This document shows positions 43,856 to 52,943 of a stretch of 64,000 nucleotides of DNA, in pieces. The first letter of the stretch is position 1. Each line of letters begins with the position of its first letter. Source of the stretch: Flavobacterium hiemivividum (lineage in GTDB: Bacteria > Bacteroidota > Bacteroidia > Flavobacteriales > Flavobacteriaceae); contig NZ_SMFO01000001.1 in assembly GCF_004349145.1 (NCBI RefSeq), positions 496,001-560,000 on the forward strand, given 5' to 3'. A model generated the notes under the pieces. That model made no database searches. It was not told where the DNA came from and saw only the letters and a program-made list of their open reading frames with translations. The position numbers and the translations under genes are program-made.

Positions 43856-45151
43856 CTAAAAATTAAACTGAGCCTGTAACCTCAATAAATTTCCCTGCTG
43901 TCTGTTATTTTTAAGTACGCTATCCTCAAAAGTTCTGTCGGCAATTACCCAAGTTGCAGTTAGTTCAAATGCTTTATACGGCTGCCACTCTAAACCTAGT
44001 TCATAATCTCTAACAGTATAACTTCTAGCATCTTTTTCAAATTTCTTTCCACCATCATAATATTGAAATTTAGCAAATGGATATAGCAATTGATTTTTAG
44101 AAAGATCCCATTTATAGTTTAAAGTAACATAACCTCCTTCTAAGTTAGAGACTTCTACCGAATTTGTAAGTTTATTGTAGCGAGGCCCTTTACCAATGTT
44201 GTATTCCGCTTGAACACCAAATGGTTTTGGATACAGCACAAAAGAAGCCGCCACTCTTTGATCAATAGTGTATTGTTTATCCTTAACAGAAACACCCGAA
44301 GAAATTTCGCTTCCAAAAGCCCATTTACCTGTGTACGCTTGAAGCCCTGGTTCAATAATTTGATTTCCTATTAGAAAAGGATAACTTACCCTAGTCACTA
44401 CATGAAGATTTTTATTACCTTCAGTTTTACTGGCTGTTTGACCATTATATGCCCCAAAGGCAAAAACCCCATAATCTCCTGAACCTTTATATCCATCCTT
44501 AATAAGCATAGCGAAGCGCTCTCTTATTTTACTTGGTGCCCAATAAAAGAACGCACCAAGATCTCTTTCATTTGCAATGGCACTATTTAAAGCGTCATTA
44601 CGGTCTAAAGTTAATCTATTTTGACTTGATTGCATGTTTTCAAATCCAAAAGGGACCTTACTTTGCCCTATTCTTAAACGAAACTCTTTCTTTGCATCGA
44701 ATGACAAATCAAAATAAGCATCACGTAACTGCAAAAAATTATTGACTCCTGTACTCGGTGAACTCGCTAAATCAGGCTGAATGTAGAAAGATAAATTGGG
44801 ATGAATTTGACCTGAAAAGACAATTCTAGCTCTTCTAATAAAAAACCCATTATTAGATTTTACATCATCTCCCGTAGCTGTGGTTCCCCACGATTTATCA
44901 CATTGATCACATGAAACTTTATCATTAGTAGATATTAACCCGTTGTAACGCACCTGAGCATACCCTCTTAGACTAATTTTATCATACCATTGAGACTCTT
45001 TTTTCGGCTTCGCTTTTTCTTCAGCTGCCTTAACTTTGCTTATAGAATCCATAATACGAGCCACTTCTCTCGAAATTTCGTTTCTATTTATTTCTTGCGC
45101 TTGAAGTACACCTGCACTAACTATAAAAAATGCAATTAAAATTTTTTTCAT
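43856..45151 (-). CDS. OprP/OprO-like outer-membrane porin, copy 2
   Basis: 431 residues from the ATG at 45151 (MKKILIAFFIVSAGVLQAQ signal peptide). The upstream TTG/ATG choice at 45181 overlaps the promoter box and is rejected. The mature N-terminus has a charged helical stretch (VARIMDSISKVKAAEEKAKPKK), then a Porin_O_P barrel with RRARIVFSGQIHPNLSFYIQPDL and RIGQSKVPFGFENMQSSQNR, ending QFNF. It differs substantially from copy 1, so not a recent duplication. Phosphate-related by its promoter. Confidence 0.88.
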   Translation of the reverse strand: MKKILIAFFIVSAGVLQAQEINRNEISREVARIMDSISKVKAAEEKAKPKKESQWYDKISLRGYAQVRYNGLISTNDKVSCDQCDKSWGTTATGDDVKSNNGFFIRRARIVFSGQIHPNLSFYIQPDLASSPSTGVNNFLQLRDAYFDLSFDAKKEFRLRIGQSKVPFGFENMQSSQNRLTLDRNDALNSAIANERDLGAFFYWAPSKIRERFAMLIKDGYKGSGDYGVFAFGAYNGQTASKTEGNKNLHVVTRVSYPFLIGNQIIEPGLQAYTGKWAFGSEISSGVSVKDKQYTIDQRVAASFVLYPKPFGVQAEYNIGKGPRYNKLTNSVEVSNLEGGYVTLNYKWDLSKNQLLYPFAKFQYYDGGKKFEKDARSYTVRDYELGLEWQPYKAFELTATWVIADRTFEDSVLKNNRQQGNLLRLQAQFNF

Positions 45152-45178
45152 CTCTAATGATATCAGTATTTTATTTTG

Positions 45179-45235
45179 CAAATGTCTATTTTTTATGTTA
45201 AGCTATTGTTAACAAATCATTATCATGATGATAAC
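45179..45235 (-). promoter_or_regulatory. Porin 2 promoter with phased 11-bp repeats
   Basis: Minus-strand -7 box GACATTTG (45179-45186, one mismatch). Exactly nine bases away start plus-strand heptamers TGTTAAG 45196-45202, TGTTAAC 45207-45213, CATTATC 45218-45224 and TGATAAC 45229-45235, all in 11-bp steps. Confidence 0.75.
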
Positions 45236-45327
45236 AAATAGGGTCAATGATCGTCTTTAAGATTACGATTCATTTAGAAACATAAAATCCATATTTCACA
45301 GATTGAAATATGGATTCTAAAAAAGAA

Positions 45328-45780
45328 TTATTGTGCCGCAGTTTCCAACTTATTTCTAAGGTCTGCCATTTCACTTTTTAATTTTTCAATTTCTGCTTGC
45401 TGTTCTTTGAATGCAGCGACCAAAACAGGAATGAGACCTGCTTCATCAATTGTTTTAATGGTAGCGTTGCGAAACGTATTTTTACTGAACAAATAAGAGA
45501 TCGATTTCTCACCTACAAGACTCGGAAAAACCTCCTGTATATTATCTGCCATAAATCCAAATTGTTCTCCTTTCTCTAGATCCAATTGTTTGAAATTTTG
45601 TGTATCATATTCAAACATCGTTGGTTCCAGCCGAATAATACTTTGCAATGGATTTTGTATCAGCTGTGCATTTATTTTTATAGTGCTATCGGGGTAGCTT
45701 TGTGAAAATGAAACAGCCGATATTGCTAAAAATGAAAGTAAAAAACATGCTTTTTTAAATTCTCTCAGTGAATATTTCAT
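45328..45780 (-). CDS. Secreted S74-type (tail-fibre chaperone) domain protein
   Basis: 150 residues from the ATG at 45780 (the frame is open ten residues further). A signal peptide ends SFSQ. The mature part is an intramolecular chaperone of the peptidase S74 type: FGFMADNIQEVFPSLV and GLIPVLVAAFKEQQ are its signature pieces, followed by a C-terminal coiled coil (EKLKSEMADLRNKLE). There is no fibre body attached, so it is a stand-alone domain on the cell envelope. Role unknown. Confidence 0.8.
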   Translation of the reverse strand: MKYSLREFKKACFLLSFLAISAVSFSQSYPDSTIKINAQLIQNPLQSIIRLEPTMFEYDTQNFKQLDLEKGEQFGFMADNIQEVFPSLVGEKSISYLFSKNTFRNATIKTIDEAGLIPVLVAAFKEQQAEIEKLKSEMADLRNKLETAAQ

Positions 45781-45828
45781 GATTAAAGTTTTTTGATTTG
45801 ATTGCAAATATCGTCAAGTTATTTTTCT

Positions 45829-46479
45829 TTACTTACCGTCCACTACCATCATGGCATCTTCATAAAAAGTTACAAGTCCAGTTGTAATATCGTGCGTTCC
45901 TCCTACTATACCAATTTCTCCATTTTCAATCATTTGTTTTAAAATCGGGCTGCGTTCCATAATGGCTTGTACTGTTTTTTTAACATTGATCACAGATACT
46001 TTATCTACAAAATCGCTATTGGTTGAATTTCTGTTTTCGGTTTCTGTTTTTTCATCGTACACCGCAGGCTGTATTTTACTAAGCAAAGCTGTCAAATTCC
46101 CCATTTCGACGTGGTCACAAGCTCCTTTGATGGCACCGCATTTAGTGTGTCCTAAGACCACAATTATTTTTGAACCAGCTACCTTACATCCAAACTCCAT
46201 GCTGCCCAAAATATCTTCATTCACAATATTCCCAGCAATACGCACGCTAAACACGTCGCCTAAGCCTTGGTCAAAAATTAACTCGGCTGAAGTTCGTGAA
46301 TCAATACAACTCAAAATCACCGCAAAAGGATGCTGACCCTCTACAGTTTCATTAGCCTGTTGCAAAAGGTTGCGGTTTGCTTTTAGATTGTTTGCAAATC
46401 TTTTATTTCCTTCTTTTAGAATTTCTATCGCCATTACTGGAGTAATAGCGTCCTGCATTTCTTTAGTTAATGTTTTCAT
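45829..46479 (-). CDS. Beta-class carbonic anhydrase
   Basis: 216 residues. Zinc ligands C58, H111 and C114 with the D60/R62 dyad (CIDSR, GHTKCGA) identify a beta-carbonic anhydrase. No signal peptide, so cytoplasmic. There is no phased-repeat pattern at its promoter, whose best -7 candidate is a minus-strand TATTTTTG at 46520-46527. Confidence 0.95.
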   Translation of the reverse strand: MKTLTKEMQDAITPVMAIEILKEGNKRFANNLKANRNLLQQANETVEGQHPFAVILSCIDSRTSAELIFDQGLGDVFSVRIAGNIVNEDILGSMEFGCKVAGSKIIVVLGHTKCGAIKGACDHVEMGNLTALLSKIQPAVYDEKTETENRNSTNSDFVDKVSVINVKKTVQAIMERSPILKQMIENGEIGIVGGTHDITTGLVTFYEDAMMVVDGK

Positions 46480-46821
46480 TTTCTAATTAATTGTTGATTA
46501 TGTCCATTCTTTACTCCAGCAAAAATACACTCTATTTCTTTTCGAGTCTTATTTTTTTTATTCGTATTGATTTTTTTTATTCTTGGCCAATTCAAGTAAA
46601 TCAAAACTAAAAACTACCAAAACAGCACATTAATACACCGCCTTCTCGTAGATATAAGCACCACAGATTCTTAGCTTACACTTTAAAATTAATTGCTTTA
46701 ATAAAAAATTGAAGTAATAGAAAGGAGAAGTTTCTTATGAAGTAATTTCACTGAATTTCAAAAAAAGTTATTAAACTTGAAATTACATTAATAAACAGAA
46801 GACTTTTCAAAGCGTTTTATA
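46480..46821. other. 342-base intergenic region
   Basis: It holds the carbonic anhydrase promoter candidate (46520-46527) and otherwise AT-rich sequence without a convincing ORF, hairpin or RNA gene that I can see. No clear terminator for the histidine kinase is visible. Confidence 0.6.
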
Positions 46822-47883
46822 TTATTGCTTCACTGCCTTTGTTAGCGTAAAAGAAAATTGTGAACCAACACCAATTTCACTTTCGACAAATATTTTTTCT
46901 TTATGAGCCTCTATAATATGCTTTACTATTGCAAGTCCTAATCCAGAACCTCCTTCGGAGCGGGCTCCACTTTTATCTATTCGATAAAAACGTTCAAAAA
47001 GCCGCGGAATATTTTGCTTTTCTATTCCTTCACCATTATCTGTTATCCGAATCAAAACTTTTTCTTTTGTCAAATTAACCACCGCAACTTCTGTTGTACC
47101 CTTTGGGTTTCCGTACTTTATTGAATTTACGATTAGGTTTTCTACGATTTGTTGAATTCGATCTCTGTCTGCTCTCACATAATTGGGTAAGATGTGATAA
47201 TTCTCAAACTCAAGCGTGATTTTCTTTTTCTCGGCTTTCATTTCTAGTAGGTCGAAAACGTTCTGAATCAATTCGACAATATCAAATTCAGTAATATCTA
47301 AATTCAGATCCCCAACTTCAAGTTTGGTTATCATGTCTAAATCTTCAACAATATAAATTAGTCGTTCTACCCCTTTTTCGGCCCGTTTTAAATATTTTTT
47401 TCGAATGACTTTATCTTCCATTGCTCCATCTAGCAAAGTGTCAATATAACCTTGCACGGTAAATAAGGGTGTTTTTAACTCATGTGAAACATTTCCCAAA
47501 AACTCTCTTCGGTACTCTTCACGCACTTTCAACATCTCGATTTCAAGTTTCTTATCCGTGGCAAATTTCTTTACCTCTCGAGTCAGTGTTTCCATATCGG
47601 TCGCAATGGGTTGATCCAGAAATGTACTTGATTCTAAAAGCGAAACATCATCATAGATTTTCTTTACACGTCTATATATAAAACGCTCAACTCGATGTTG
47701 TAAAACAATAAATGAAAATATATAAATAACTAAAATGAAAATAAAACCAAACAATAGCAGACTGCGCAAAGGCAATTGGAACATTACTGAAACCAATAGC
47801 ATTACAAATCCAGTTGAAAATAGACTGATGTACAACGCTGACTTTACGGCAAACTTATAGGTTTTTTTAAAACTTACATTCAT
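46822..47883 (-). CDS. Sensor histidine kinase, PhoR-like
   Basis: 353 residues from the ATG at 47883; an 18-residue extension to 47937 is unconserved. Two membrane helices (about 16-33 and 42-60) with almost no periplasmic loop, HisKA with the phospho-acceptor H134 (NVSHELKTP), and HATPase motifs N box ENLIVNSIKYG, ITDNGEGI and GGSGLGLAIV. No PAS or periplasmic sensor, as in PhoR, which senses via Pst/PhoU. It pairs with the response-regulator gene 80 bases upstream, and lies next to pst and Pho-box-bearing genes, so a phosphate role is likely. Confidence 0.9.
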   Translation of the reverse strand: MNVSFKKTYKFAVKSALYISLFSTGFVMLLVSVMFQLPLRSLLLFGFIFILVIYIFSFIVLQHRVERFIYRRVKKIYDDVSLLESSTFLDQPIATDMETLTREVKKFATDKKLEIEMLKVREEYRREFLGNVSHELKTPLFTVQGYIDTLLDGAMEDKVIRKKYLKRAEKGVERLIYIVEDLDMITKLEVGDLNLDITEFDIVELIQNVFDLLEMKAEKKKITLEFENYHILPNYVRADRDRIQQIVENLIVNSIKYGNPKGTTEVAVVNLTKEKVLIRITDNGEGIEKQNIPRLFERFYRIDKSGARSEGGSGLGLAIVKHIIEAHKEKIFVESEIGVGSQFSFTLTKAVKQ

Positions 47884-47963
47884 TTTTAAGTACTTATACT
47901 GTATGTTTAAAAGAGCATTATAAAGAAGAACTTGCACCTCACAAACAACCTCATTGTTTTATT

Positions 47964-48647
47964 TTAAACTTCAAATTTATAGCCAACCCCTTTAATGGTT
48001 TTAAAAAGATCTTCCCCTATTTTTTCTCGAAGTTTTCTAATATGGACATCAATAGTTCTTCCTCCTACCACTACTTCATTTCCCCAAACTTTATCCAGAA
48101 TTTCATCACGCTTAAATACTTTTCCGGGTTTAGAAGCAAGCAAATAAAACAGCTCAAACTCTTTTCTAGGCAATGCAATTTCGACATTATCCTTTACTAT
48201 TTTATATTCTTCGCGATTTATTTCTATTCCACCTACATTTAAAGTTTCGCTGTCTTGCTCACTTTCTTTTAGACGGCGCAGTAATGCTTTGACTTTACTA
48301 ACTAATAGTTTTGGCTTTATAGGCTTTGCGATGTAGTCATCTGCTCCCGCATCAAATCCCGCCACTTGCGAATAGTCTTCACTTCTTGCAGTCAAGAAAG
48401 TAATAATCACATTGCTCAATTCTGGAATTTTTCTAATATTTTCACAAGCTTCCATTCCATCCATTTCAGGCATCATGACATCCATGATAATTAAATCTGG
48501 TAATTCCTTTTTAGCCTTTACAATTGCCTCTTTTCCATTAGCGGCCTTAAAAATCTGATAGCCCTCTTGAGCAAGATTATAACCTACGATTTCTAAAATA
48601 TCTGGTTCATCGTCAACAAGTAAAATCTTGGTATGTTTCTTTTTCAT
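47964..48647 (-). CDS. OmpR/PhoB-family response regulator
   Basis: 227 residues from the ATG at 48647. Receiver domain with phospho-acceptor D56 (LIIMDVMMPEMDG), T/S and K residues (FLTARS, AKP), and a C-terminal winged helix (VVGGRTIDVHIRKLREKIG). It is the likely PhoB-equivalent binding the phased repeats. The -7 box TAATTTTG (48654-48661, minus strand) leaves six bases before this ATG, so the message is nearly leaderless; the TTG at 48656 is not usable. Confidence 0.92.
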   Translation of the reverse strand: MKKKHTKILLVDDEPDILEIVGYNLAQEGYQIFKAANGKEAIVKAKKELPDLIIMDVMMPEMDGMEACENIRKIPELSNVIITFLTARSEDYSQVAGFDAGADDYIAKPIKPKLLVSKVKALLRRLKESEQDSETLNVGGIEINREEYKIVKDNVEIALPRKEFELFYLLASKPGKVFKRDEILDKVWGNEVVVGGRTIDVHIRKLREKIGEDLFKTIKGVGYKFEV

Positions 48648-48727
48648 ATTTGGCAAAATTACGTTTGCAATTGTAAATGTAACAATAAATGAACAGCAAA
48701 AAAGCAGTATTAACCGTAATTTAATTT

Positions 48728-48806
48728 GATAACTATTTGGTAATATTCAATAAACGTAATCGTAACCTGCCAATAACGCAAACTTTACAAAGACCCCATT
48801 ACTTTG
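48728..48806 (+). promoter_or_regulatory. TonB-receptor promoter with six phased 11-bp repeats
   Basis: -7 box TTACTTTG (48799-48806, one mismatch). Nine bases upstream ends CTTTACA (48783-48789), preceded in 11-bp steps by AATAACG 48772, CGTAACC 48761, ATAAACG 48750, GGTAATA 48739 and GATAACT 48728. All six share the TAAC-type core of the other phosphate promoters, with the same 9-bp distance to the box as pstS and porin 2. Confidence 0.7.
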
Positions 48807-48824
48807 CAAAAAATTAAACAAACT

Positions 48825-51560
48825 ATGAAACTTAAATTATTCATTTTAACGCTTTTTATTAGTACCCTTGCTTTTTCTCAAACTAAAGGGACTATTTCTG
48901 GAGTACTAACTGATAAGGATTCAAACAACGAAACGTTACCTTTTGCGAATGTATTATTAAAAGGAACACAAATAAATGGCATAACTGATATTGATGGTAA
49001 ATACTCACTTAGTGCTCCAGCAGGAAGCTATGTTATACAGTATAGTTTTATTGGTTACGAATCAGTAGAAATTCCCGTAACCGTGATTGATAGCGAAACG
49101 GTTACTCTAAGCAAAGCATTAGGCGCGGCTGGTTACAAATTAAGTGATGTTGTTATCACGACTCATGTAAACAAACAAAAAGAAACCGCCTTATTATTAG
49201 AACAAAAAAAGGCTGTCGAAATCAAACAAAGTATTGGCGCGCAAGAACTCTCCAGAAAAGGAGTTAGCGACGTAGCCACAGCAGTTACTAAAACGAGTGG
49301 TATTACAAAACAGGAAGGTACTGGAAATATATTTGTACGAGGTTTAGGCGACCGCTACAACTCTACTACTATGAATGGCTTGCCCTTACCATCAGACGAT
49401 CCTTCAAAAAAGAATATTAAATTAGGTATATTCAATACTGATATTGTAGAATCAATAGGCATTGACAAAACATACAATTTTAGAAATTTTGGAGATTTTG
49501 GAGGTGCAAATATTGATATTGTATCAAAAACGCATACAGGAAGCGAAATGTTAGAGATAGGTTTCGAATTAGGCATGAATACTTTGGCTAACAGCCAAAA
49601 AGATTTTCGATTACAAGACGGACCATCTAAAACTGGATTCTCAAATACAAGCTATCCTAAAAACCCATTTTCTTCTTATAATTTCGATACTAATTGGAAT
49701 ACCGCTGCTGCGACTCCTATTAACACTTCTATCTTTATTAGAGGCGGTAGTGAATTCAATGTTGGAGAAAATGGAAAACTCGGCTTTTTTGGAACAGCGT
49801 CTTTTGACAATGAATACAATTATACTACTGGAGTTTCGAATGGATCTATTGGCCTAAATGGCATCCCAAGAAGAAATTTAAATTTCGAATCTTTTTCATA
49901 CAATACAAACACAACAGTAATGGGGAACGTTAATTATAAAATTAACACAAACAACTCCATAAAATTCAACTCACTATTCGTCAACACCTCGAGCCAAGAC
50001 CATCAAGAATTTGAAGGTATTATTGATAGTTTTGACATTGCTTCGGATGGCGGTGGATACATTAGAAGGTCTAATTTAGATCAAACTACAGTATTTATAA
50101 ACCAATTATTAGGAAATCATTCTTTAAACGAAAGAACGAATTTTAACTGGGGTGTTTCTTTTAACTCTTTAAAAAACAGCATTCCAGATCGAATGCAAAA
50201 CACCTTAATTCCGCAGAACGAACAATCTGATCCAGATGTAAAGCAAGTGTCAGACAATAATGATTCTGAAAACCACCGATTTTATCAGAATTTAAAAGAC
50301 AATCAGTTAGCTGCAAACTTAGCTTTGGATTATAAGTTTAACAAAGAGGATGAAGACTATAGAGGGAAATTTACCTTAGGATACAGTGGATATACTAAAA
50401 AAGTAGGTTTTCAAGCAAGACAATTTAATTTTGATATCAACAACGCAGTTGCACAACCAGTCGTAGACAAGAACAATATTGACGGTTACTTTAACCAAAC
50501 CAATTTTAGCAATAATCTCTTTAGCATAAAAACTTTTAATGGCGGATTAGCTCCTCAAACTTATGATGGCGATCAAAATATTCAGGCAGCATTTGTGGGA
50601 GTTGAATATAAGTTTACACCAAAGCTTACAGTAGTTTTTGGAACAAGAGGAGAATATATTATTCAAAATATAGATTGGTTCACTAACATCAGTAAAGGCA
50701 CAAACAAGTTTGACAAGTTTGAATTTTTACCTTCAACTAGTATTAAATATGAGTTAAACGAAGATCAAAACTTAAAATTTGCAGCCAGTAAATCATACAC
50801 TTTACCACAATTTAAAGAGAGAGCACCTTTCCAGTTTGAAGATGTTACCGAGGTTATTATTGGAAACCCGAAATTATACTCTTCGACCAATTATAATGCA
50901 GATGTCAAATGGGAATATTTCCCTAAGTCGAGCGAAATAATTTCGTTAACTGCTTTTGGAAAATTAATTCAGAATCCAATCAACGAAATCACGATTACCT
51001 CAGCAACTAACGATATATCTTATGTCAACTCAGGAGACAAAGCAGTTGTCCTAGGAGCTGAATTTGAGATTAGAAAAAACATTTTCGAAAAGGATACTGA
51101 AAACAAAGAATCATTAAGTACCGGATTCAACGCATCGTATATGTACAACAATCAAGATTTTAATGGGCAAAAAGTAGAAAATGAAACAGACTTAACTGTT
51201 TTCTTCTCTAAAACAGAAGGTAAGCTAACTGGAGCTTCAGATTTATTATTGAATGCTGACCTGAGCTATTTTAAAGAATTTTCACAAGATAAAAATGTTC
51301 TAGCAACAATTACCTATGGTTATTTCTCCGACAGAATTTATGCTCTAGGTACAAGCGGAAGAGGAGATTTAATCGACAAAGCTAACGGCTCTTTAGATTT
51401 CATATTGAAGTCTAAGCTTACTAAAAACATTGGTTTAGGATTATCTGTAAAAAATATTTTAGACCCTACAATCGAAAGAATACAAGACAACCAAAACGTA
51501 TTAGTAAAATCGTATAAGAACGGTATAAACTTTAAAGTAGCTGCGACTTATACTTTTTAA
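48825..51560 (+). CDS. TonB-dependent outer-membrane receptor
   Basis: 911 residues from the ATG at 48825 (signal peptide MKLKLFILTLFISTLAFSQ); a TTG at 48804 lies inside the promoter box and is rejected. Order: a CarboxypepD_reg-like domain (about 24-105), a plug (about 125-235, VFVRGLGDRYNSTTMNG-like), then a barrel ending TYTF. It is an SusC-like transporter without an SusD partner; the next gene is a beta-helix lipoprotein. Six Pho-box-like repeats precede it and phoBR-like genes are next door, so import of a phosphate-containing ligand is a reasonable inference. Confidence 0.92.
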   Translation: MKLKLFILTLFISTLAFSQTKGTISGVLTDKDSNNETLPFANVLLKGTQINGITDIDGKYSLSAPAGSYVIQYSFIGYESVEIPVTVIDSETVTLSKALGAAGYKLSDVVITTHVNKQKETALLLEQKKAVEIKQSIGAQELSRKGVSDVATAVTKTSGITKQEGTGNIFVRGLGDRYNSTTMNGLPLPSDDPSKKNIKLGIFNTDIVESIGIDKTYNFRNFGDFGGANIDIVSKTHTGSEMLEIGFELGMNTLANSQKDFRLQDGPSKTGFSNTSYPKNPFSSYNFDTNWNTAAATPINTSIFIRGGSEFNVGENGKLGFFGTASFDNEYNYTTGVSNGSIGLNGIPRRNLNFESFSYNTNTTVMGNVNYKINTNNSIKFNSLFVNTSSQDHQEFEGIIDSFDIASDGGGYIRRSNLDQTTVFINQLLGNHSLNERTNFNWGVSFNSLKNSIPDRMQNTLIPQNEQSDPDVKQVSDNNDSENHRFYQNLKDNQLAANLALDYKFNKEDEDYRGKFTLGYSGYTKKVGFQARQFNFDINNAVAQPVVDKNNIDGYFNQTNFSNNLFSIKTFNGGLAPQTYDGDQNIQAAFVGVEYKFTPKLTVVFGTRGEYIIQNIDWFTNISKGTNKFDKFEFLPSTSIKYELNEDQNLKFAASKSYTLPQFKERAPFQFEDVTEVIIGNPKLYSSTNYNADVKWEYFPKSSEIISLTAFGKLIQNPINEITITSATNDISYVNSGDKAVVLGAEFEIRKNIFEKDTENKESLSTGFNASYMYNNQDFNGQKVENETDLTVFFSKTEGKLTGASDLLLNADLSYFKEFSQDKNVLATITYGYFSDRIYALGTSGRGDLIDKANGSLDFILKSKLTKNIGLGLSVKNILDPTIERIQDNQNVLVKSYKNGINFKVAATYTF

Positions 51561-51616
51561 GAAGTTTACGATTGCTTAACAAACTGATAAACTTAACAAA
51601 ATCAAACTACAGAAAA

Positions 51617-51637
51617 ACAGTGCTAGGTTTGCACTGT
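51617..51637 (+). other. Hairpin in the TonB-receptor/lipoprotein spacer
   Basis: Seven-bp arms ACAGTGC (51617-51623) and GCACTGT (51631-51637) with a seven-base loop, no T tract following. It could be a processing or stabilising hairpin separating expression of the two genes. Confidence 0.45.
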
Positions 51638-51671
51638 AATAATAAAACAACCACAATTAAAACTAAAAAAA

Positions 51672-52835
51672 ATGAAAAAAGTATTTTTATCAATGCTTAC
51701 ATTAGCAACATTAACAATTACGTCTTGTACTAGTAATGATGTTGCTACAGAAACGGATCCAAATGTTGTTTCTCTAGATCCTACAAACTTTAAAGGAACG
51801 TTAGAAGCTGGAAAAGAAGCTACATTAGATGCTTCAAAAGTGTATTATTTAACAGGAGCATTTATTGTAAAAAGCGGAGCTAAACTAACTATTCCTGCTG
51901 GAACTGTAATCAAAGCAACAGAAAACACAGATAGTACAGTAAGATACATTGCGGTATCTCAAGGAGGGCAAATCTTCATCAATGGTACAGCTACTAACCC
52001 AGTAGTTATGACTTCGGCCAAAGCAACACCATCTAAAAGTGACTGGGGAGGTCTAGTAATTTGTGGTAAAGCTCCAATAAACACTTCGGCAACCGCTGGA
52101 GGAACGGCTTCTGCAGAAGTTTCAGATTTAACGTATGGTGGTTCTGATACCGCTGACAACTCAGGAGTAATTAGGTATTTGAGAATAGAATACACAGGCT
52201 ACGCTTATACCTCTACAAAAGAATTCAATGGATTATCATTATTTGGTGTGGGTTCTGGAACAACTTTAGAATATGTTCACGCAAATCACAATGGTGATGA
52301 TGGTATCGAATTTTTCGGAGGAACTGTAAACGGGAAGTATTTAGTATCAACTGATAGTGATGATGATTCAATTGACTTTGCTGATGGATGGGCTGGAACA
52401 GGAGAATTTTGGTATATCAAAAACACAGCTAAAGCGGGTATCGAAGGATCAAATAATGGTACAAATGGTTACGCTACACCAATGACAAATGCAACTTTAA
52501 AAAACATTTCGATTGTAAAAGGAACTTTAGCTAACTCTGAAGATGCGATTTATCTAAAAGAAGGTGCTGGAAAATGGACTGCTTCAAATGTATACATTGA
52601 CGGTGCTTTTACAAAAGGGTTAAAAATAAAATCTGACGACGCTGCGGCAAATGAGAATATAACGAATGGAAATATAAAATTCAATCCTATCCAATTTGCA
52701 AACACTGCAACTGGCTTTTTACCATCGGAATATACTGGAACAAACACTACTTATTTAACAGTAGGAACTAATACTGGTGCTGGTGCTGGAGCAGCTGCTC
52801 CGTCATGGACAACTGGCTGGACTGCAGGATTATAA
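51672..52835 (+). CDS. Beta-helix lipoprotein partner of the TonB receptor
   Basis: 387 residues with lipobox TITSC (Cys19) followed by TSND, close to the acidic/polar signal that sends Bacteroidetes lipoproteins to the cell surface. The mature protein is a parallel beta-helix: regularly spaced strands (LTIPAGTVIKATE, GGLVICGKAP, IRYLRIEYTG, LSLFGVGSGTTLEYVHANHNGDDGIEFFGG) and Asp-rich turns (STDSDDDSIDFADG) that suggest Ca binding. There is no recognised catalytic triad. It is 112 bases after the receptor, probably the surface ligand-capture partner. Confidence 0.82.
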   Translation: MKKVFLSMLTLATLTITSCTSNDVATETDPNVVSLDPTNFKGTLEAGKEATLDASKVYYLTGAFIVKSGAKLTIPAGTVIKATENTDSTVRYIAVSQGGQIFINGTATNPVVMTSAKATPSKSDWGGLVICGKAPINTSATAGGTASAEVSDLTYGGSDTADNSGVIRYLRIEYTGYAYTSTKEFNGLSLFGVGSGTTLEYVHANHNGDDGIEFFGGTVNGKYLVSTDSDDDSIDFADGWAGTGEFWYIKNTAKAGIEGSNNGTNGYATPMTNATLKNISIVKGTLANSEDAIYLKEGAGKWTASNVYIDGAFTKGLKIKSDDAAANENITNGNIKFNPIQFANTATGFLPSEYTGTNTTYLTVGTNTGAGAGAAAPSWTTGWTAGL

Positions 52836-52859
52836 TAATAAAAACAATAAATTTGTTGT

Positions 52860-52892
52860 AAAACACCTTTCAAAAGAAAGGTGTTTTTTATT
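52860..52892 (+). terminator. Intrinsic terminator of the receptor-lipoprotein unit
   Basis: Perfect 12-bp stem AAAACACCTTTC (52860-52871) with GAAAGGTGTTTT (52876-52887), AAAA loop, T tract. Confidence 0.9.
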
Positions 52893-52943
52893 TTGGTACA
52901 GTATTTGATTTTTTTTGTATATTTACTAAACAAAATCAAGCTA

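Noticed and set aside
43595..43856. Recent duplication of the two OprP-like porins
   Set aside because: They share only family-level motifs and differ in length, N-terminal helix and strand sequences, so they are old paralogues.
46480..46821. Possible small RNA or riboswitch in the gap before carbonic anhydrase
   Set aside because: No stable hairpin series or conserved motif could be recognised; AT-rich with only a promoter candidate.
47883..47937. Upstream start of the histidine kinase
   Set aside because: The 18 extra residues (MQVLLYNALLNIQYKYLK) have no counterpart in PhoR-like kinases; the ATG at 47883 starts directly before the first membrane helix.
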